Shown here in pieces: positions 26,591 to 35,602 of a stretch of DNA of 64,000 nt (positions within the stretch are counted from its first letter, which is position 1; each line of letters starts with the position of its first letter). The notes under the pieces are model-generated. The model searched no databases. It worked only from the letters and a program-made list of their open reading frames with translations, and was not told where the DNA came from. Source of the stretch: an uncultured Prevotella sp. (GTDB taxonomy: Bacteria; Bacteroidota; Bacteroidia; Bacteroidales; Bacteroidaceae). Location of the stretch: NCBI GenBank assembly GCA_944320355.1, contig CALUHC010000039.1, positions 21,448 through 85,447 on the forward strand. Reading direction: 5' to 3'. The translations under genes were made by a program, and so were the position numbers.

Positions 26591-27266
26591 AACTGCTTGT
26601 AATAGAAGACGAGCGCGAGCTGTCCGACAGCATCGTGGCCTATCTCAGCGCGGAAGACTACCTGTGCGAGCAGGCCTTCACGTACTCCGACGCGCGCATG
26701 AGGCTCGGTGTCTATGACTACGACTGCGTGCTGCTCGACCTCATGCTGCCCGGGGCAGCGGCATAGACCTGCTGCGCTTCATCCGCGAGCGGCGCAACCC
26801 CGTGGGCGTTATCATCGTCTCGGCCAAGGATTCGGTCGATGACAAGGTGCGGGGACTGGAGATCGGGGCCGACGACTACCTGGCCAAGCCCTTCCACCTG
26901 TCGTAGCTGAGCATGCGCATCTATGCCATCATACGCCGCAAGGAGTTCGCCGGGACCAACACCCTGCGCAGCAACGGCGTCACCATCGACCTGCCCGGCA
27001 AGGCCGTCAGCGTGGGCGGGCGGCGCGTCGCGCTCACCCGCATGGAGTACGAGCTGCTGCTCTTCTTCATCGGCAACCGCGGGCGGGTGGTGTTGAAGGC
27101 CGCCCTGGCCGAGCATCTCAGCGGCGACATGGCCGACATCATGGACACTCATAACTTTGTCTACACGCACATCAAGAACCTGAAGGCCAAGCTGGCCGCC
27201 GCCGGTGTGCGCGACTGCGTGAAGAACATCTATGGGACAGGGTATAAATGGATTGAATATGAGTAA
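26587..27266 (+). pseudogene. OmpR/PhoB-type response regulator, frameshift and nonsense codon
   Basis: The receiver domain starts MKLLVIEDERELSDSIVAYL and reaches DYDCVLLDLMLPG, where Asp is the phosphate acceptor. A G is missing in the run at 26753-26756 (CCCGGGGCAGC should read CCCGGGGGCAGC), giving TAG at 26764-26766. In the next frame the protein resumes with IDLLRFIRERRNPVGVIIVS and DDYLAKPFHLS, then a second lesion: TAG at 26904-26906 where GAG would give HLSELSMRI. The winged-helix DNA-binding domain (LTRMEYELLLFFIGNRGRV, NIYGTGYKWIEYE) is intact from 26913. Two independent lesions make simple sequencing error unlikely. It overlaps the kinase start by 8 bp. Confidence 0.85.
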
Positions 27267-28635
27267 GCAGCGCAGCCTCTCGCGCAAGATGCTCACGCAG
27301 TTTGCCGCCTGCATGGCGCTGCTGTTCGTGCTCGCCACGCCGCTGTTCTACCTGCTCACCGAGCGCTACTACGCCGAGGACATGATAGACATCATCGAGG
27401 CTGTGGGCAGCGGCCGGCCCATTCCCTCGCTCGACCTTGAGGAGGACATCATGCACGGCGTGATGATACAATACGGCGTTATAGTGGCCGTCCTGTCGGT
27501 TGCCGTGGCGCTCACGGTGCGCTTTCTCTCGCGCAGGCTGTGGCATCCGTTCTACGAGACGCTGCGCCGCGCCGAGGGCTTCCGCCTTGAGGACGGCACG
27601 CTGCCCGACCTGCCGCCGAGCGACGTGGCCGAGTTCACCCGGCTCAACAACACGCTCTCCACGCTCATGGCCAACGGGCTGGCCAGCTACCGCACGCAGA
27701 AGGAGTTCACCGAGAACGCCTCGCACGAGCTGCAGACGCCCATAGCCGTCATGCGGAGCACGCTCGACCTGATGCTGCAGCAGCCCGGCCTCACGCCGCG
27801 CCTGGCCGGGATGATACAGAGCCTCTATGGCGTTACGGGCCGGCTGGCGCGGCTCAACCGCAGCCTGCTGCTGCTCGCAAAGATAGAGAACAACCAGTAT
27901 GACAGCCGCGAGGACACAGATGTGGTGGCCCTTGTGCGCTACCTGCTGCCCCAGCTTGAGGGTGTGGCCGGCAGCGTGGCCTTGCGCGACGGCATGGGCG
28001 ACGGCATGCTGGCGGTCAGCGCCAACCGCGCGCTGCTCGAAGTGCTCGTGAGCAACCTGCTCGTCAACGCCGTGCGCCACAACTGCCCGGGCGGCACCGT
28101 GGGCCACACCCCGGCCGGGACGTCGGGGCGTAACACTGCGCGGCAGGTGGCCGACAGCCTGAACACCACCGGAATATATTCCGTTGTGCGCCACCCTCTC
28201 TACCTTGGCAACTTCCTGATGTGGCTCGGTGTGTCGCTGCTCACGTGCAGCCCGGGCTTTGTGGCCGCCTTCGCCCTGGCCTATTGGATATACTACGAGC
28301 GCATCATGTATGCCGAGGAGCAGTTCCTGCGGCGCAAGTTCGGCACGGCCTACGTGCTCTGGGCCGCTTCCACCCTGGCCTTTCTGCCCCGCATCGGGCA
28401 GTATGTCCCACCGGCGTTGCCATTCTCATGGCGGAAGGTCCTGAAGAAAGAGAAGAACGGAGCCTTCGCCCTTTTGCTCACGTTTGCCGCCTTCGACGTC
28501 CTCGGCGCGTGGCTCGGCGGTTCCGGCAGCGTGAACATCCCGCTGGCAGCGGCTGCCGCGGCGCGTGGCGTGGCATACGTAGCGCTGACCGTGATGAAGC
28601 ACCATACGCGCTGGCTCGATGAGGAAGGAAGGTGA
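27259..28635 (+). CDS. In-frame fusion: truncated histidine kinase plus methyltransferase tail
   Basis: 458 residues in two unrelated parts. Residues 1-280 are a sensor kinase: two TM helices (TQFAACMALLFVLATPLFYL, VIVAVLSVAVALTVRFL) around a short periplasmic loop, the H box FTENASHELQTPIAVMRSTL, and the N box NLLVNAVRHN. The G1 and G2 boxes of the ATPase domain are missing. From about residue 285 the sequence is the C-terminal part of an isoprenylcysteine/PEMT-like membrane methyltransferase (TGIYSVVRHPLYLGNFLMWL, YYERIMYAEEQFLRRKFG). A deletion joining NCPGGTV to VGHTPAGTSGRN at about 28100 explains it. Kinase activity is unlikely; the methyltransferase also lacks its N-terminal part. Best read as decay of two genes. 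Confidence 0.85.
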   Translation: MSKQRSLSRKMLTQFAACMALLFVLATPLFYLLTERYYAEDMIDIIEAVGSGRPIPSLDLEEDIMHGVMIQYGVIVAVLSVAVALTVRFLSRRLWHPFYETLRRAEGFRLEDGTLPDLPPSDVAEFTRLNNTLSTLMANGLASYRTQKEFTENASHELQTPIAVMRSTLDLMLQQPGLTPRLAGMIQSLYGVTGRLARLNRSLLLLAKIENNQYDSREDTDVVALVRYLLPQLEGVAGSVALRDGMGDGMLAVSANRALLEVLVSNLLVNAVRHNCPGGTVGHTPAGTSGRNTARQVADSLNTTGIYSVVRHPLYLGNFLMWLGVSLLTCSPGFVAAFALAYWIYYERIMYAEEQFLRRKFGTAYVLWAASTLAFLPRIGQYVPPALPFSWRKVLKKEKNGAFALLLTFAAFDVLGAWLGGSGSVNIPLAAAAAARGVAYVALTVMKHHTRWLDEEGR

Positions 28636-28735
28636 GCCTTGCCCGTCAGGGGCTGTTCAAGACGTAGTTGGAGGTAGTTGGCAGACGTCAGGCGCCATGT
28701 CGGCGGGAGCGCTCTGCCATTAACACATTTATGTT

Positions 28736-28760
28736 AAAGACGGCCATATAGGCCGTCTTT
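28736..28760. terminator. Terminator after the fusion gene
   Basis: AAAGACGGCC and GGCCGTCTTT form a perfect 10-bp stem around ATATA, about 100 bp after the stop codon, at the edge of array 5. Confidence 0.7.
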
Positions 28761-28786
28761 GTTAATCGTTTGATATTCAATGAGTT

Positions 28787-28896
28787 GCAAAACGGGCCGT
28801 TTCGCATTCTGAAACGTGCCGTCTTGGCGGCTGAAACAGGCCATATCGCAGCGCGAAACGCGCCGTTTCGAGGCGCGATATGGCACACACGGGAAA
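28787..28896 (-). repeat. 22-nt-period palindrome array 5 (5 units)
   Basis: Units start at 28787, 28809, 28831, 28853 and 28875. The outer right flank (TTTAGTTGCATATTTGCAAG) and left flank (TTGATATTCAATGAGTTG) match arrays 3, 8 and 10, inverted relative to 3 and 8. Nothing else in the 28636-29060 gap except the terminator and a promoter. Confidence 0.85.
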
Positions 28897-29001
28897 TCAA
28901 GAAAACGGCTGCTGTCTTTAGTTGCATATTTGCAAGTATGGCCAGATGGCGGATGTCCATTTCATTAATTAACACTACGGGAACGAAAAACGTCTGTTTC
29001 G

Positions 29002-29033
29002 TTTCAATATGTCACGGATTATTAGTATTTTTG
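29002..29033 (+). promoter_or_regulatory. Promoter of the XRE-cupin gene
   Basis: TTTC (29002-29005), 20 nt, TATTTTTG (29026-29033), 27 nt before the ATG. Confidence 0.6.
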
Positions 29034-29060
29034 CACGATTCTAAAACGATTTTATTATAT

Positions 29061-29615
29061 ATGGACGAAGCAATAAAACAAATCGGAGAACGCCTTAAGG
29101 GCTTGCGCGAGGTGCTTGACATCCCGGCAGAGGAGGTTGCCGAACTGTGTGGCATCACGCTCGAACACTACCTGAAGATAGAGGCCGGCGAGGCCGACCC
29201 GTCTGTGTATCGCCTGTCGCGCATTGCCAAGCGCTACGGCATCGCGCTCGATGTGCTGATGTTTGGCGAGGAGCCGCGCATGAGCAGCTACTTCCTTACG
29301 CGCAAAGGCCAGGGGCCAAGCGTGGAGCGGCGCAAGGAGTACAAGTACCAAAGCCTGGCCAGCGGGTTCCGCGGGCGCAAGGCAGACCCGTTCATGACGC
29401 AGGTGGACCCGCTGCCCGGCGACCGCAAGTACAGCAAGAACTCACACGACGGGCAGGAGTTCAACTACATCGTGGAGGGCCGGATGGAGATAACAATCGG
29501 CGACAAGGTGATGACGCTCGGCGAGGGCGACAGCATATACTTCGACGCTACGCAGCCCCACTGCATGAGGGCGCTCGACGGAAAGCCGGTGAAATTCCTC
29601 GTGATGGTAATCTGA
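29061..29615 (+). CDS. XRE-family regulator with C-terminal cupin domain
   Basis: A 184-residue protein. Residues 5-60 form an XRE helix-turn-helix (IGERLKGLREVLDIPAEEVA, GITLEHYLKIEAGEADPSVY). Residues 110-184 form a cupin barrel (GQEFNYIVEGRMEITIGD, LGEGDSIYFDATQPHCMRAL) likely to bind a small effector. Such proteins often control the adjacent metabolic gene; here the AMP-forming ligase follows 217 bp downstream in the same direction, so it may regulate that gene (inference). ATG 29061 follows a promoter directly; the open frame upstream runs through array 5 and is spurious. Confidence 0.9.
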   Translation: MDEAIKQIGERLKGLREVLDIPAEEVAELCGITLEHYLKIEAGEADPSVYRLSRIAKRYGIALDVLMFGEEPRMSSYFLTRKGQGPSVERRKEYKYQSLASGFRGRKADPFMTQVDPLPGDRKYSKNSHDGQEFNYIVEGRMEITIGDKVMTLGEGDSIYFDATQPHCMRALDGKPVKFLVMVI

Positions 29616-29638
29616 CACAGCGCAGAAGTCAGAGTGAC

Positions 29639-29669
29639 GAGTGCAGAGGTATGATTACTTCGAGTGCAG
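29639..29669 (+). repeat. 31-nt direct repeat, copy before the ligase gene
   Basis: GAGTGCAGAGGTATGATTAC plus 11 nt recurs exactly at 31505-31535, just after the ligase gene, and partly at 31550-31574. Confidence 0.75.
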
Positions 29670-29832
29670 GAAACTTAATGGCAGCCCACGAAGCATTTGT
29701 CCTCTAACTCCTTGGCGGAACGAAGTGGAGTGATAACTCCTTCTGACTCCTTTTAACTCCTAAAAAGGATTTGCCTGCACTCCCGTCTCCTTTCTCCTAT
29801 AAAGAATAAACAACAAAATTCAAAAAGACACA

Positions 29833-31506
29833 ATGATAGAGAGATTTCTGAAGCAGACGCGCTTTGAATCGCAAGACGATTACAGGCGCAACCTGCAGTT
29901 CATAATACCCGACAACTTCAACTTTGCCTACGACGTGATGGACGCATGGGCGGAGGAAGCGCCCGACAAGGTGGCCCTGATATGGACCAACGACGAGGGA
30001 GAGTGCCGCAAGTTCACATTCAAGGACCTGAAGGAGCAGAGCGACCGCACCGCCGCCTACTTCACGCAGATAGGCATAGGGCGCGGCGACATGGTGATGC
30101 TGATACTCAAGCGGCGCTATGAGTTCTGGCTGTCCATGCTCGCCCTCCACAAGATAGGGGCCGTGGCCATACCCGCCACGCACATGCTCACCAAGCACGA
30201 CATAGTGTATCGCAACACACGGGCGGGCATCAAGGCCATCGTCTGCGTGGGCGAGGACTACGTTTTGCAGCAGGTCAGCGAGGCCATGGCAGAGAGTCCG
30301 TCGGTCAGGGTGCTCGTGAGCGTGGGGCCGAACGTCCCCGAGGGCTTCCACGACTGGCACAGGGAGTGGGCCGCTGCGCCGGCCTTCGTGCGCCCGGCCT
30401 TCGTCAACAGCAACGACGACACCATGCTTATGTACTTCACCAGCGGCACCAGCGGCGAGCCGAAGATGGTGGCCCACGACTTCCTCTACGCCCTGGGCCA
30501 CCTCACCACGGGCGTGTTATGGCACAACCTCGGCCCCGACAGCATCCACCTCACCGTGGCCGACACGGGCTGGGGCAAGGCCGTGTGGGGCAAGCTCTAC
30601 GGCCAGTGGTTCGCCGGGGCGGCCGTGTTCGTGTTCGACCACGAGAAGTTCACGGCCGAGAAGATAATGCGCCAGATAGAGAAATACCGCATAACGTCGT
30701 TCTGCGCGCCGCCCACGGTCTATCGCTTCATGATTCACGAGGACTTCTCCAAGTACGACCTGTCGTCGCTGCGCTACTGCACCACGGCGGGCGAGGCGCT
30801 CAATCCCGCCGTCTTTGACAAGTTCCTGCAGCTCACTGGCATACGCCTCATGGAGGGCTTCGGCCAGACCGAGACCACCATGACCCTTGGCACGATGCCC
30901 TGGACCAAGCCCAAGCCCGGCTCTATGGGACTGCCCAACCCGCAGTACGACATCGACCTGCTGAAGCCCGACGGCACTCCCTGCGAGGACGGAGAGAAGG
31001 GCGAGATTGTGATTCGCACCGACCGAGGCAAGCCCATAGGCCTCTTCAAGGGCTATTATCGCGACGATGAGCTGACGCGCCGCGTGTGGCACGACGGCGT
31101 TTACCACACGGGCGACGAGGCATGGCGCGACGAAGACGGCTACTACTGGTTCGTTGGCCGCATCGATGACGTGATAAAGAGCAGCGGATACCGCATCGGC
31201 CCGTTCGAGGTGGAGAGCGCGCTGATGACCCATCCCGCCGTGCTCGAGTGTGCCATAACGGGCGTTCCTGACGACATCCGAGGCATGGTGGTCAAGGCGA
31301 CCGTGGTGCTCAGCAAGGCGTGGCGCGACCGCGCGGGCGACGATTTGGTGAAGGAACTGCAGAATCACGTCAAGCATGAGACCGCGCCATACAAGTATCC
31401 GCGCGTCATCGAGTTCGTGGATGAGCTGCCAAAGACCATCAGCGGCAAGATAAGGCGAGTGGAGATAAGGGAGAAAGACAGTAAAACGAAGAACGAAGAG
31501 TGCTGA
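29833..31506 (+). CDS. AMP-forming acyl-CoA ligase (acetyl/medium-chain type)
   Basis: A 557-residue enzyme of the ANL superfamily, nearest in layout to ACSM medium-chain ligases. Visible motifs are MYFTSGTSGEPKMVAHD (P-loop), GFGQTETTM (A5), TGDEAWRDEDGYYWFVGRID (A7), IKSSGYRIGPFEVE (A8) and the catalytic lysine in TISGKIRRVE near the end. It activates a carboxylic acid to its CoA ester in the cytoplasm; the acid is not known. An XRE-cupin regulator lies upstream. Exact 31-nt repeats flank the gene. Confidence 0.9.
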   Translation: MIERFLKQTRFESQDDYRRNLQFIIPDNFNFAYDVMDAWAEEAPDKVALIWTNDEGECRKFTFKDLKEQSDRTAAYFTQIGIGRGDMVMLILKRRYEFWLSMLALHKIGAVAIPATHMLTKHDIVYRNTRAGIKAIVCVGEDYVLQQVSEAMAESPSVRVLVSVGPNVPEGFHDWHREWAAAPAFVRPAFVNSNDDTMLMYFTSGTSGEPKMVAHDFLYALGHLTTGVLWHNLGPDSIHLTVADTGWGKAVWGKLYGQWFAGAAVFVFDHEKFTAEKIMRQIEKYRITSFCAPPTVYRFMIHEDFSKYDLSSLRYCTTAGEALNPAVFDKFLQLTGIRLMEGFGQTETTMTLGTMPWTKPKPGSMGLPNPQYDIDLLKPDGTPCEDGEKGEIVIRTDRGKPIGLFKGYYRDDELTRRVWHDGVYHTGDEAWRDEDGYYWFVGRIDDVIKSSGYRIGPFEVESALMTHPAVLECAITGVPDDIRGMVVKATVVLSKAWRDRAGDDLVKELQNHVKHETAPYKYPRVIEFVDELPKTISGKIRRVEIREKDSKTKNEEC

Positions 31507-31574
31507 GTGCAGAGGTATGATTACTTCGAGTGCAGATGTCAGAGCACTGAGTGTAGAGGTATGATTACTTTTAG
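31505..31574 (+). repeat. 31-nt direct repeat after the ligase, plus a degenerate copy
   Basis: 31505-31535 is identical to 29639-29669. A second, shorter version (GTAGAGGTATGATTACTT) ends at 31574. An inverted trace (AATCATACCTCTTCACTC) lies near 31689. Confidence 0.7.
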
Positions 31575-31734
31575 GCATGAATGAAAACGGATGAGGCCGA
31601 GACAGGCAGAAGTGCCAATCAATGCAAGTTCCGCGCCAATAATGCTCATGCTTCTTCACTCATCATCCTGTTCTCTGCGCTAAAGCTAATCATACCTCTT
31701 CACTCATCACTCCAAACTCTAAACTAAGTAGAAA

Positions 31735-32802
31735 GTGCGTTTAGTGATAAAGGTGGGCAGCAACGTGCTGACCCGCGACGACGGCAAGCTCGACATCACC
31801 CGTATGTCGGCCCTGGTGGACCAGGTGGCGTGGCTCCGCGGCGAGGGGCACGAGGTCATTCTCGTGTCGAGCGGTGCCGTGGCGAGCGGCCGCGGCGAGC
31901 TGAAGGTGAGCCACAGGCTCGACAGCGTGGAGCAGCGGCAGCTGTTCTCGGCCCTCGGGCAGGCCAAGTTGATAAACCTATACTACGACCTGTTCCGCGA
32001 ATACCGCATCCCTGTGGGGCAGGTGCTCACCATGAAGGAGAGCTTTGCCACGCGCCGCGAGTACCTGAACCAGCGCGCCTGCATGGCGGTGATGCTCGAC
32101 AACGGGGTCATTCCGATAGTGAACGAGAACGACACGGTGAGCGTCACGGAGCTGATGTTCACCGACAACGACGAGCTGTCGGGTCTCATCGCGGCCATGA
32201 TGGATGCCGACGAGCTGATAATACTGAGCAACATTGACGGCATTTACGACGGAACGCCCGGCTCGCCCGGGGCGAAAGTGATACCCGAGGTGGCCCCGGG
32301 GCGCGACCTCAGCACATACATCAGCCGCGAGAAGAGCGGCTTCGGGCGTGGCGGAATGCTCACCAAGTGCAACATTGCCCGCCAGGTGGCCGACGAAGGG
32401 ATAAGGGTTGTCATAGCCAATGGCAAGCGCGATGACATCCTGAAGGCCCTGATGACCAGTCCGGCGACCACGCTCCACACGGAGTTCACACCCAATCCCG
32501 ACGCCGCATCGAACGTGAAGAAATGGATAGCCCACAGCGCGAGCTTTGCCAAGGGGGTGGTGCGGATAAACAGCAAGGCGGCCGACGTGCTGCGCGGCGA
32601 CCGCGCCGTGAGCCTGCTCCTTGTCGGCGTGACCGCCATCGAGGGCGACTTTGAGGAGGGAGACATCATCACCATAGCCGACGAGAGCGGCTCAACCATC
32701 GGCGTTGGGCGCAGCAGCTACGGCAGCGACGAGGCCCGCCGCCTCATGGGGGCGCACGACGTGAAGCCCCTCGTGCACTATGACTATCTGTGCTTGGAGT
32801 GA
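31735..32802 (+). CDS. proB: Glutamate 5-kinase
   Basis: First step of proline synthesis: phosphorylates glutamate. The 355-residue protein has the amino acid kinase domain (VIKVGSNVL, VILVSSGAVASGRGEL, PIVNENDTVSV, FTDNDELSGLIAAMMDADEL) and a C-terminal PUA domain (VVRINSKAADVLRGDRAVSL). The start is GTG at 31735, giving MRLVIKVGSN; no ATG fits. proA follows 221 bp later in the same direction. The ordinary feedback site by proline is in the kinase domain. Confidence 0.96.
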   Translation: MRLVIKVGSNVLTRDDGKLDITRMSALVDQVAWLRGEGHEVILVSSGAVASGRGELKVSHRLDSVEQRQLFSALGQAKLINLYYDLFREYRIPVGQVLTMKESFATRREYLNQRACMAVMLDNGVIPIVNENDTVSVTELMFTDNDELSGLIAAMMDADELIILSNIDGIYDGTPGSPGAKVIPEVAPGRDLSTYISREKSGFGRGGMLTKCNIARQVADEGIRVVIANGKRDDILKALMTSPATTLHTEFTPNPDAASNVKKWIAHSASFAKGVVRINSKAADVLRGDRAVSLLLVGVTAIEGDFEEGDIITIADESGSTIGVGRSSYGSDEARRLMGAHDVKPLVHYDYLCLE

Positions 32803-33023
32803 GGAATGGAGGCAGAAGCCCCTCCCCGCCCTTCCCGGTGGGGATGGAGCGGCTGCGCATTCCGGCTGTGGCACCTCGTGTGTCGGTGCATATATGCGGT
32901 GCATCTATGATTTAATGATGTCTTTGCCTGCCGTCTTGGGCATTCCGAACGCCGGATACCATAGTCTGGACTCCTGTACTCCTGCAACTTCTGAACTCCT
33001 AAATAGAAATATATTTAATCTAT

Positions 33024-34274
33024 ATGGTAAGATTGACCGATATTTTCAAAAGTGCGAAGGCCGCGGGGCGACGCCTCGCCCTCATGTCGGACGATGAGCG
33101 GAACGCCGTGCTCGCCGACGTGGCCGACGCCATAATGGCAGGCAGCGGGCGCATACTCGCGGCCAACGCCGATGACCTGAGCCGCATGGACGCGGCCAAC
33201 CCGCTTTACGACCGCCTGAAGCTGACCGCCGAGAGGCTCGACGGCATAGCCACGGATATGCGCAACGTGTGCCGGTTGCCGTCGCCGCTGGGGCGCGTCA
33301 CCAACGGGCGCACACTGCCCAACGGCCTCCGCCTGAGGCGCGTCAGCGTGCCTTTCGGCGTGATAGGCATCATCTATGAGGCCCGGCCCAACGTCACGTT
33401 CGACGTGTTTGCGCTCTGCTTCAAGAGCGGCAACGCCTGCGTGCTGAAGGGCGGGCGCGATGCCGACCGCTCCAACCGCGCCGGGGTGGAGCTGATTCAC
33501 GAGGTGTTGCGCCGTCACGGCATCGACACTGCCGCCGTGCAGTTGCTTCCCGCCACCCACGAGGCCACCGCTGAGATGCTCGGGGCCGTGGGTTATGTCG
33601 ACCTGTGCATACCGCGCGGCGGCCGGAAGCTCATCGACTTTGTGCGCGACAACGCCCGCGTGCCGGTCATAGAGACGGGTGCCGGGGTGGTGAACACCTA
33701 CTTCGACGCCTCGGCCGACCTCGACATGGGCCGTCGCATTGTGAACAACGCCAAGACGAGGCGCGTCAGCGTGTGCAACGCCTTGGACTGCCTGATAGTC
33801 CACTCGTCGCGCCTTGCCGACCTGCCTGCGCTCTGCGAGCCGCTGGCCGCAAGCAAGGTGGTGCTCTATGCCGACGAAAGGGCACTGCCGGCACTCGCCG
33901 ACGGCTATCCCGGCGAACTGCTCCGGCAGGCCACGGCAGAGAGCTTCGGCACGGAGTTCATGGACTACAAGATGGCAGTGCGCACCGTCGATTCGCTCGA
34001 CGAGGCCCTGGAGCACATAGCGCGCTACGGCTCCGGCCACAGCGAGTGCATCATAACGCAGAGCGAGGAGGCCGCCAGCCGCTTCCAGGCGCAGGTTGAC
34101 GCGGCCTGCGTTTACGTCAACGCGCCCACCAGCTTCACCGACGGCGCACAGTTCGGGCTGGGTGCCGAAATTGGCATCAGCACCCAGAAGCTCGGCCCGC
34201 GCGGCCCCATGGGCCTCGAAGAGATAACCACCTACAAGTGGCTCATAGACGGACAGGGGCAGACAAGGCCATAG
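33024..34274 (+). CDS. proA: Glutamate-5-semialdehyde dehydrogenase (gamma-glutamyl phosphate reductase)
   Basis: Second step of proline synthesis, NADPH-dependent. The 416-residue protein shows [37 protein letters not shown] and the catalytic Cys251 in [11 protein letters not shown], all typical of Pro[21 protein letters not shown] is another family block. It lies between proB and an ornithine-type carbamoyltransferase, with 58 bp to the latter, so proline and arginine synthesis genes are grouped. Confidence 0.96.
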   Translation: MVRLTDIFKSAKAAGRRLALMSDDERNAVLADVADAIMAGSGRILAANADDLSRMDAANPLYDRLKLTAERLDGIATDMRNVCRLPSPLGRVTNGRTLPNGLRLRRVSVPFGVIGIIYEARPNVTFDVFALCFKSGNACVLKGGRDADRSNRAGVELIHEVLRRHGIDTAAVQLLPATHEATAEMLGAVGYVDLCIPRGGRKLIDFVRDNARVPVIETGAGVVNTYFDASADLDMGRRIVNNAKTRRVSVCNALDCLIVHSSRLADLPALCEPLAASKVVLYADERALPALADGYPGELLRQATAESFGTEFMDYKMAVRTVDSLDEALEHIARYGSGHSECIITQSEEAASRFQAQVDAACVYVNAPTSFTDGAQFGLGAEIGISTQKLGPRGPMGLEEITTYKWLIDGQGQTRP

Positions 34275-34332
34275 GCATACAACGGCTTGGCCAACATACT
34301 TTCTTAATTCTTAATTTTTAATTCTTAATTCT

Positions 34333-35295
34333 ATGAACTCTTTCATCAACGTAGAAGACATCGGCGACCTCGGCAAAGCCCTCGCCGAAGCACAGGAGAT
34401 AAAGCAAGACCGTTACAAATATCAGCATCTGGGCAAGAACAAGACCCTGATGATGATATTCTTCAACAACAGCCTGCGCACAAGGCTGAGCACGCAGAAG
34501 GCCGCCATGAACCTGGGCATGAACGTCATTGTGCTCGACGTGAACGCCGGCGCGTGGAAGCTGGAGACCGAGCGCGGCGTGATCATGGACGGCGACAAGA
34601 GCGAGCACCTGCTCGAAGCCATCCCCGTGATGGGCTGCTACTGCGACATGATAGGCGTGCGCAGCTTCGCCGGACTGCAAGACCGCGACTACGACTATGC
34701 CGAGACCGTGCTCCACCAGTTCATAAAGTACAGCGGCAGGCCCGTGTTCGCCATGGAGACGGCCACCGTTCACCCGCTGCAGGCCTTCGCCGACCTGATA
34801 ACCATAGAGGAGCACAAGGCGAAGCCGCGCCCCAAGGTGGTGCTGACGTGGGCCCCCCACTGCCGCGCCCTGCCGCAGGCAGTGCCGAACTCGTTCGCAC
34901 AGTGGATGAACGCGGCCGACGTGGACTTCGTCATCACCCACCCGGAGGGCTATGAGCTAGACCCTAAGTTCGTCGGACCGGCCCGCGTGGAGTACGACCA
35001 GATGAAGGCTCTGGAGGGAGCCGACTTCGTTTACGCCAAGAACTGGAGCTGTCCGGGCGTGACAAATCCCGCCGACTACGGCAAGATATTGAGCCGCGAT
35101 ATGTCGTGGACCATCGACGCGGCGCACATGGCCGTGACCAACCACGGCAAGTTCATGCACTGCCTGCCCGTGCGCCGCGGCCTCATAGTGACCGACGACG
35201 TGATAGAAAGTCCCGACTCGCTCGTGATACCCGAGGCAGCCAACCGCGAAATCTCCGCCTCGGTGGTGATAAAGCGTATGCTCGAAGCACTCTGA
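34333..35295 (+). CDS. N-succinyl/N-acetylornithine carbamoyltransferase
   Basis: A 320-residue transcarbamylase of the Bacteroidetes arginine route, in which carbamoylation occurs on the acylated ornithine. FFNNSLRTRLSTQKA is the carbamoyl-phosphate motif (ordinary OTCases have STRT), and FMHCLPVRRG is the other family motif. In the loop that selects the acyl group this protein reads HLLEAIPVMG; a proline there is reported for succinylornithine enzymes, with glutamate for acetylornithine ones, so succinyl is favoured (inference). Directly downstream of proA. Confidence 0.9.
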   Translation: MNSFINVEDIGDLGKALAEAQEIKQDRYKYQHLGKNKTLMMIFFNNSLRTRLSTQKAAMNLGMNVIVLDVNAGAWKLETERGVIMDGDKSEHLLEAIPVMGCYCDMIGVRSFAGLQDRDYDYAETVLHQFIKYSGRPVFAMETATVHPLQAFADLITIEEHKAKPRPKVVLTWAPHCRALPQAVPNSFAQWMNAADVDFVITHPEGYELDPKFVGPARVEYDQMKALEGADFVYAKNWSCPGVTNPADYGKILSRDMSWTIDAAHMAVTNHGKFMHCLPVRRGLIVTDDVIESPDSLVIPEAANREISASVVIKRMLEAL

Positions 35296-35361
35296 CGGCG
35301 GCCGAGGCAGGGCGGTTTTCCTGGCGTTTCCCGGCGGTTCGGTTATCGTTTTCTTGTTTCC

Positions 35362-35425
35362 GGTTGTCGTTTTCTGTCGATATATAACGTTATATGACGA
35401 TATATAACGACAGAAAACGACAACC
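35362..35425. repeat. 64-bp inverted repeat
   Basis: Arms GGTTGTCGTTTTCTGTCG and CGACAGAAAACGACAACC are perfect 18-bp complements. The core holds CGATATATAACG twice and is itself AT-rich. It may end the carbamoyltransferase transcript, although no U-run follows. The rest of the 35296-35602 gap is A/C-rich with no clear gene. Confidence 0.75.
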
Positions 35426-35602
35426 CAAACCCAGGAAAACACCAACCGGGGCGGCAAAAACAACAGCCAAAACGCAAAAAAATCAACCACAACAAAACGC
35501 AAAAAACATGGAGAAACGAGTGATGCTGAACGGGACAACGCCTGAGACCGCAGCTGCATCTGCGACAGACCAGCTGCCGGATATGCTGAAGGGAGCGCGG
35601 CC

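Noticed and set aside
26753-26766. Programmed frameshift in the response regulator
   Set aside because: There is no slippery heptamer with a stimulator that I can see, and an in-frame TAG follows 140 bp later, which a programmed shift would not solve.
26904-26906. Stop-codon recoding (TAG read as amino acid)
   Set aside because: Other genes here do not use in-frame TAG, and the neighbours carry unrelated lesions, so nonsense mutation is simpler.
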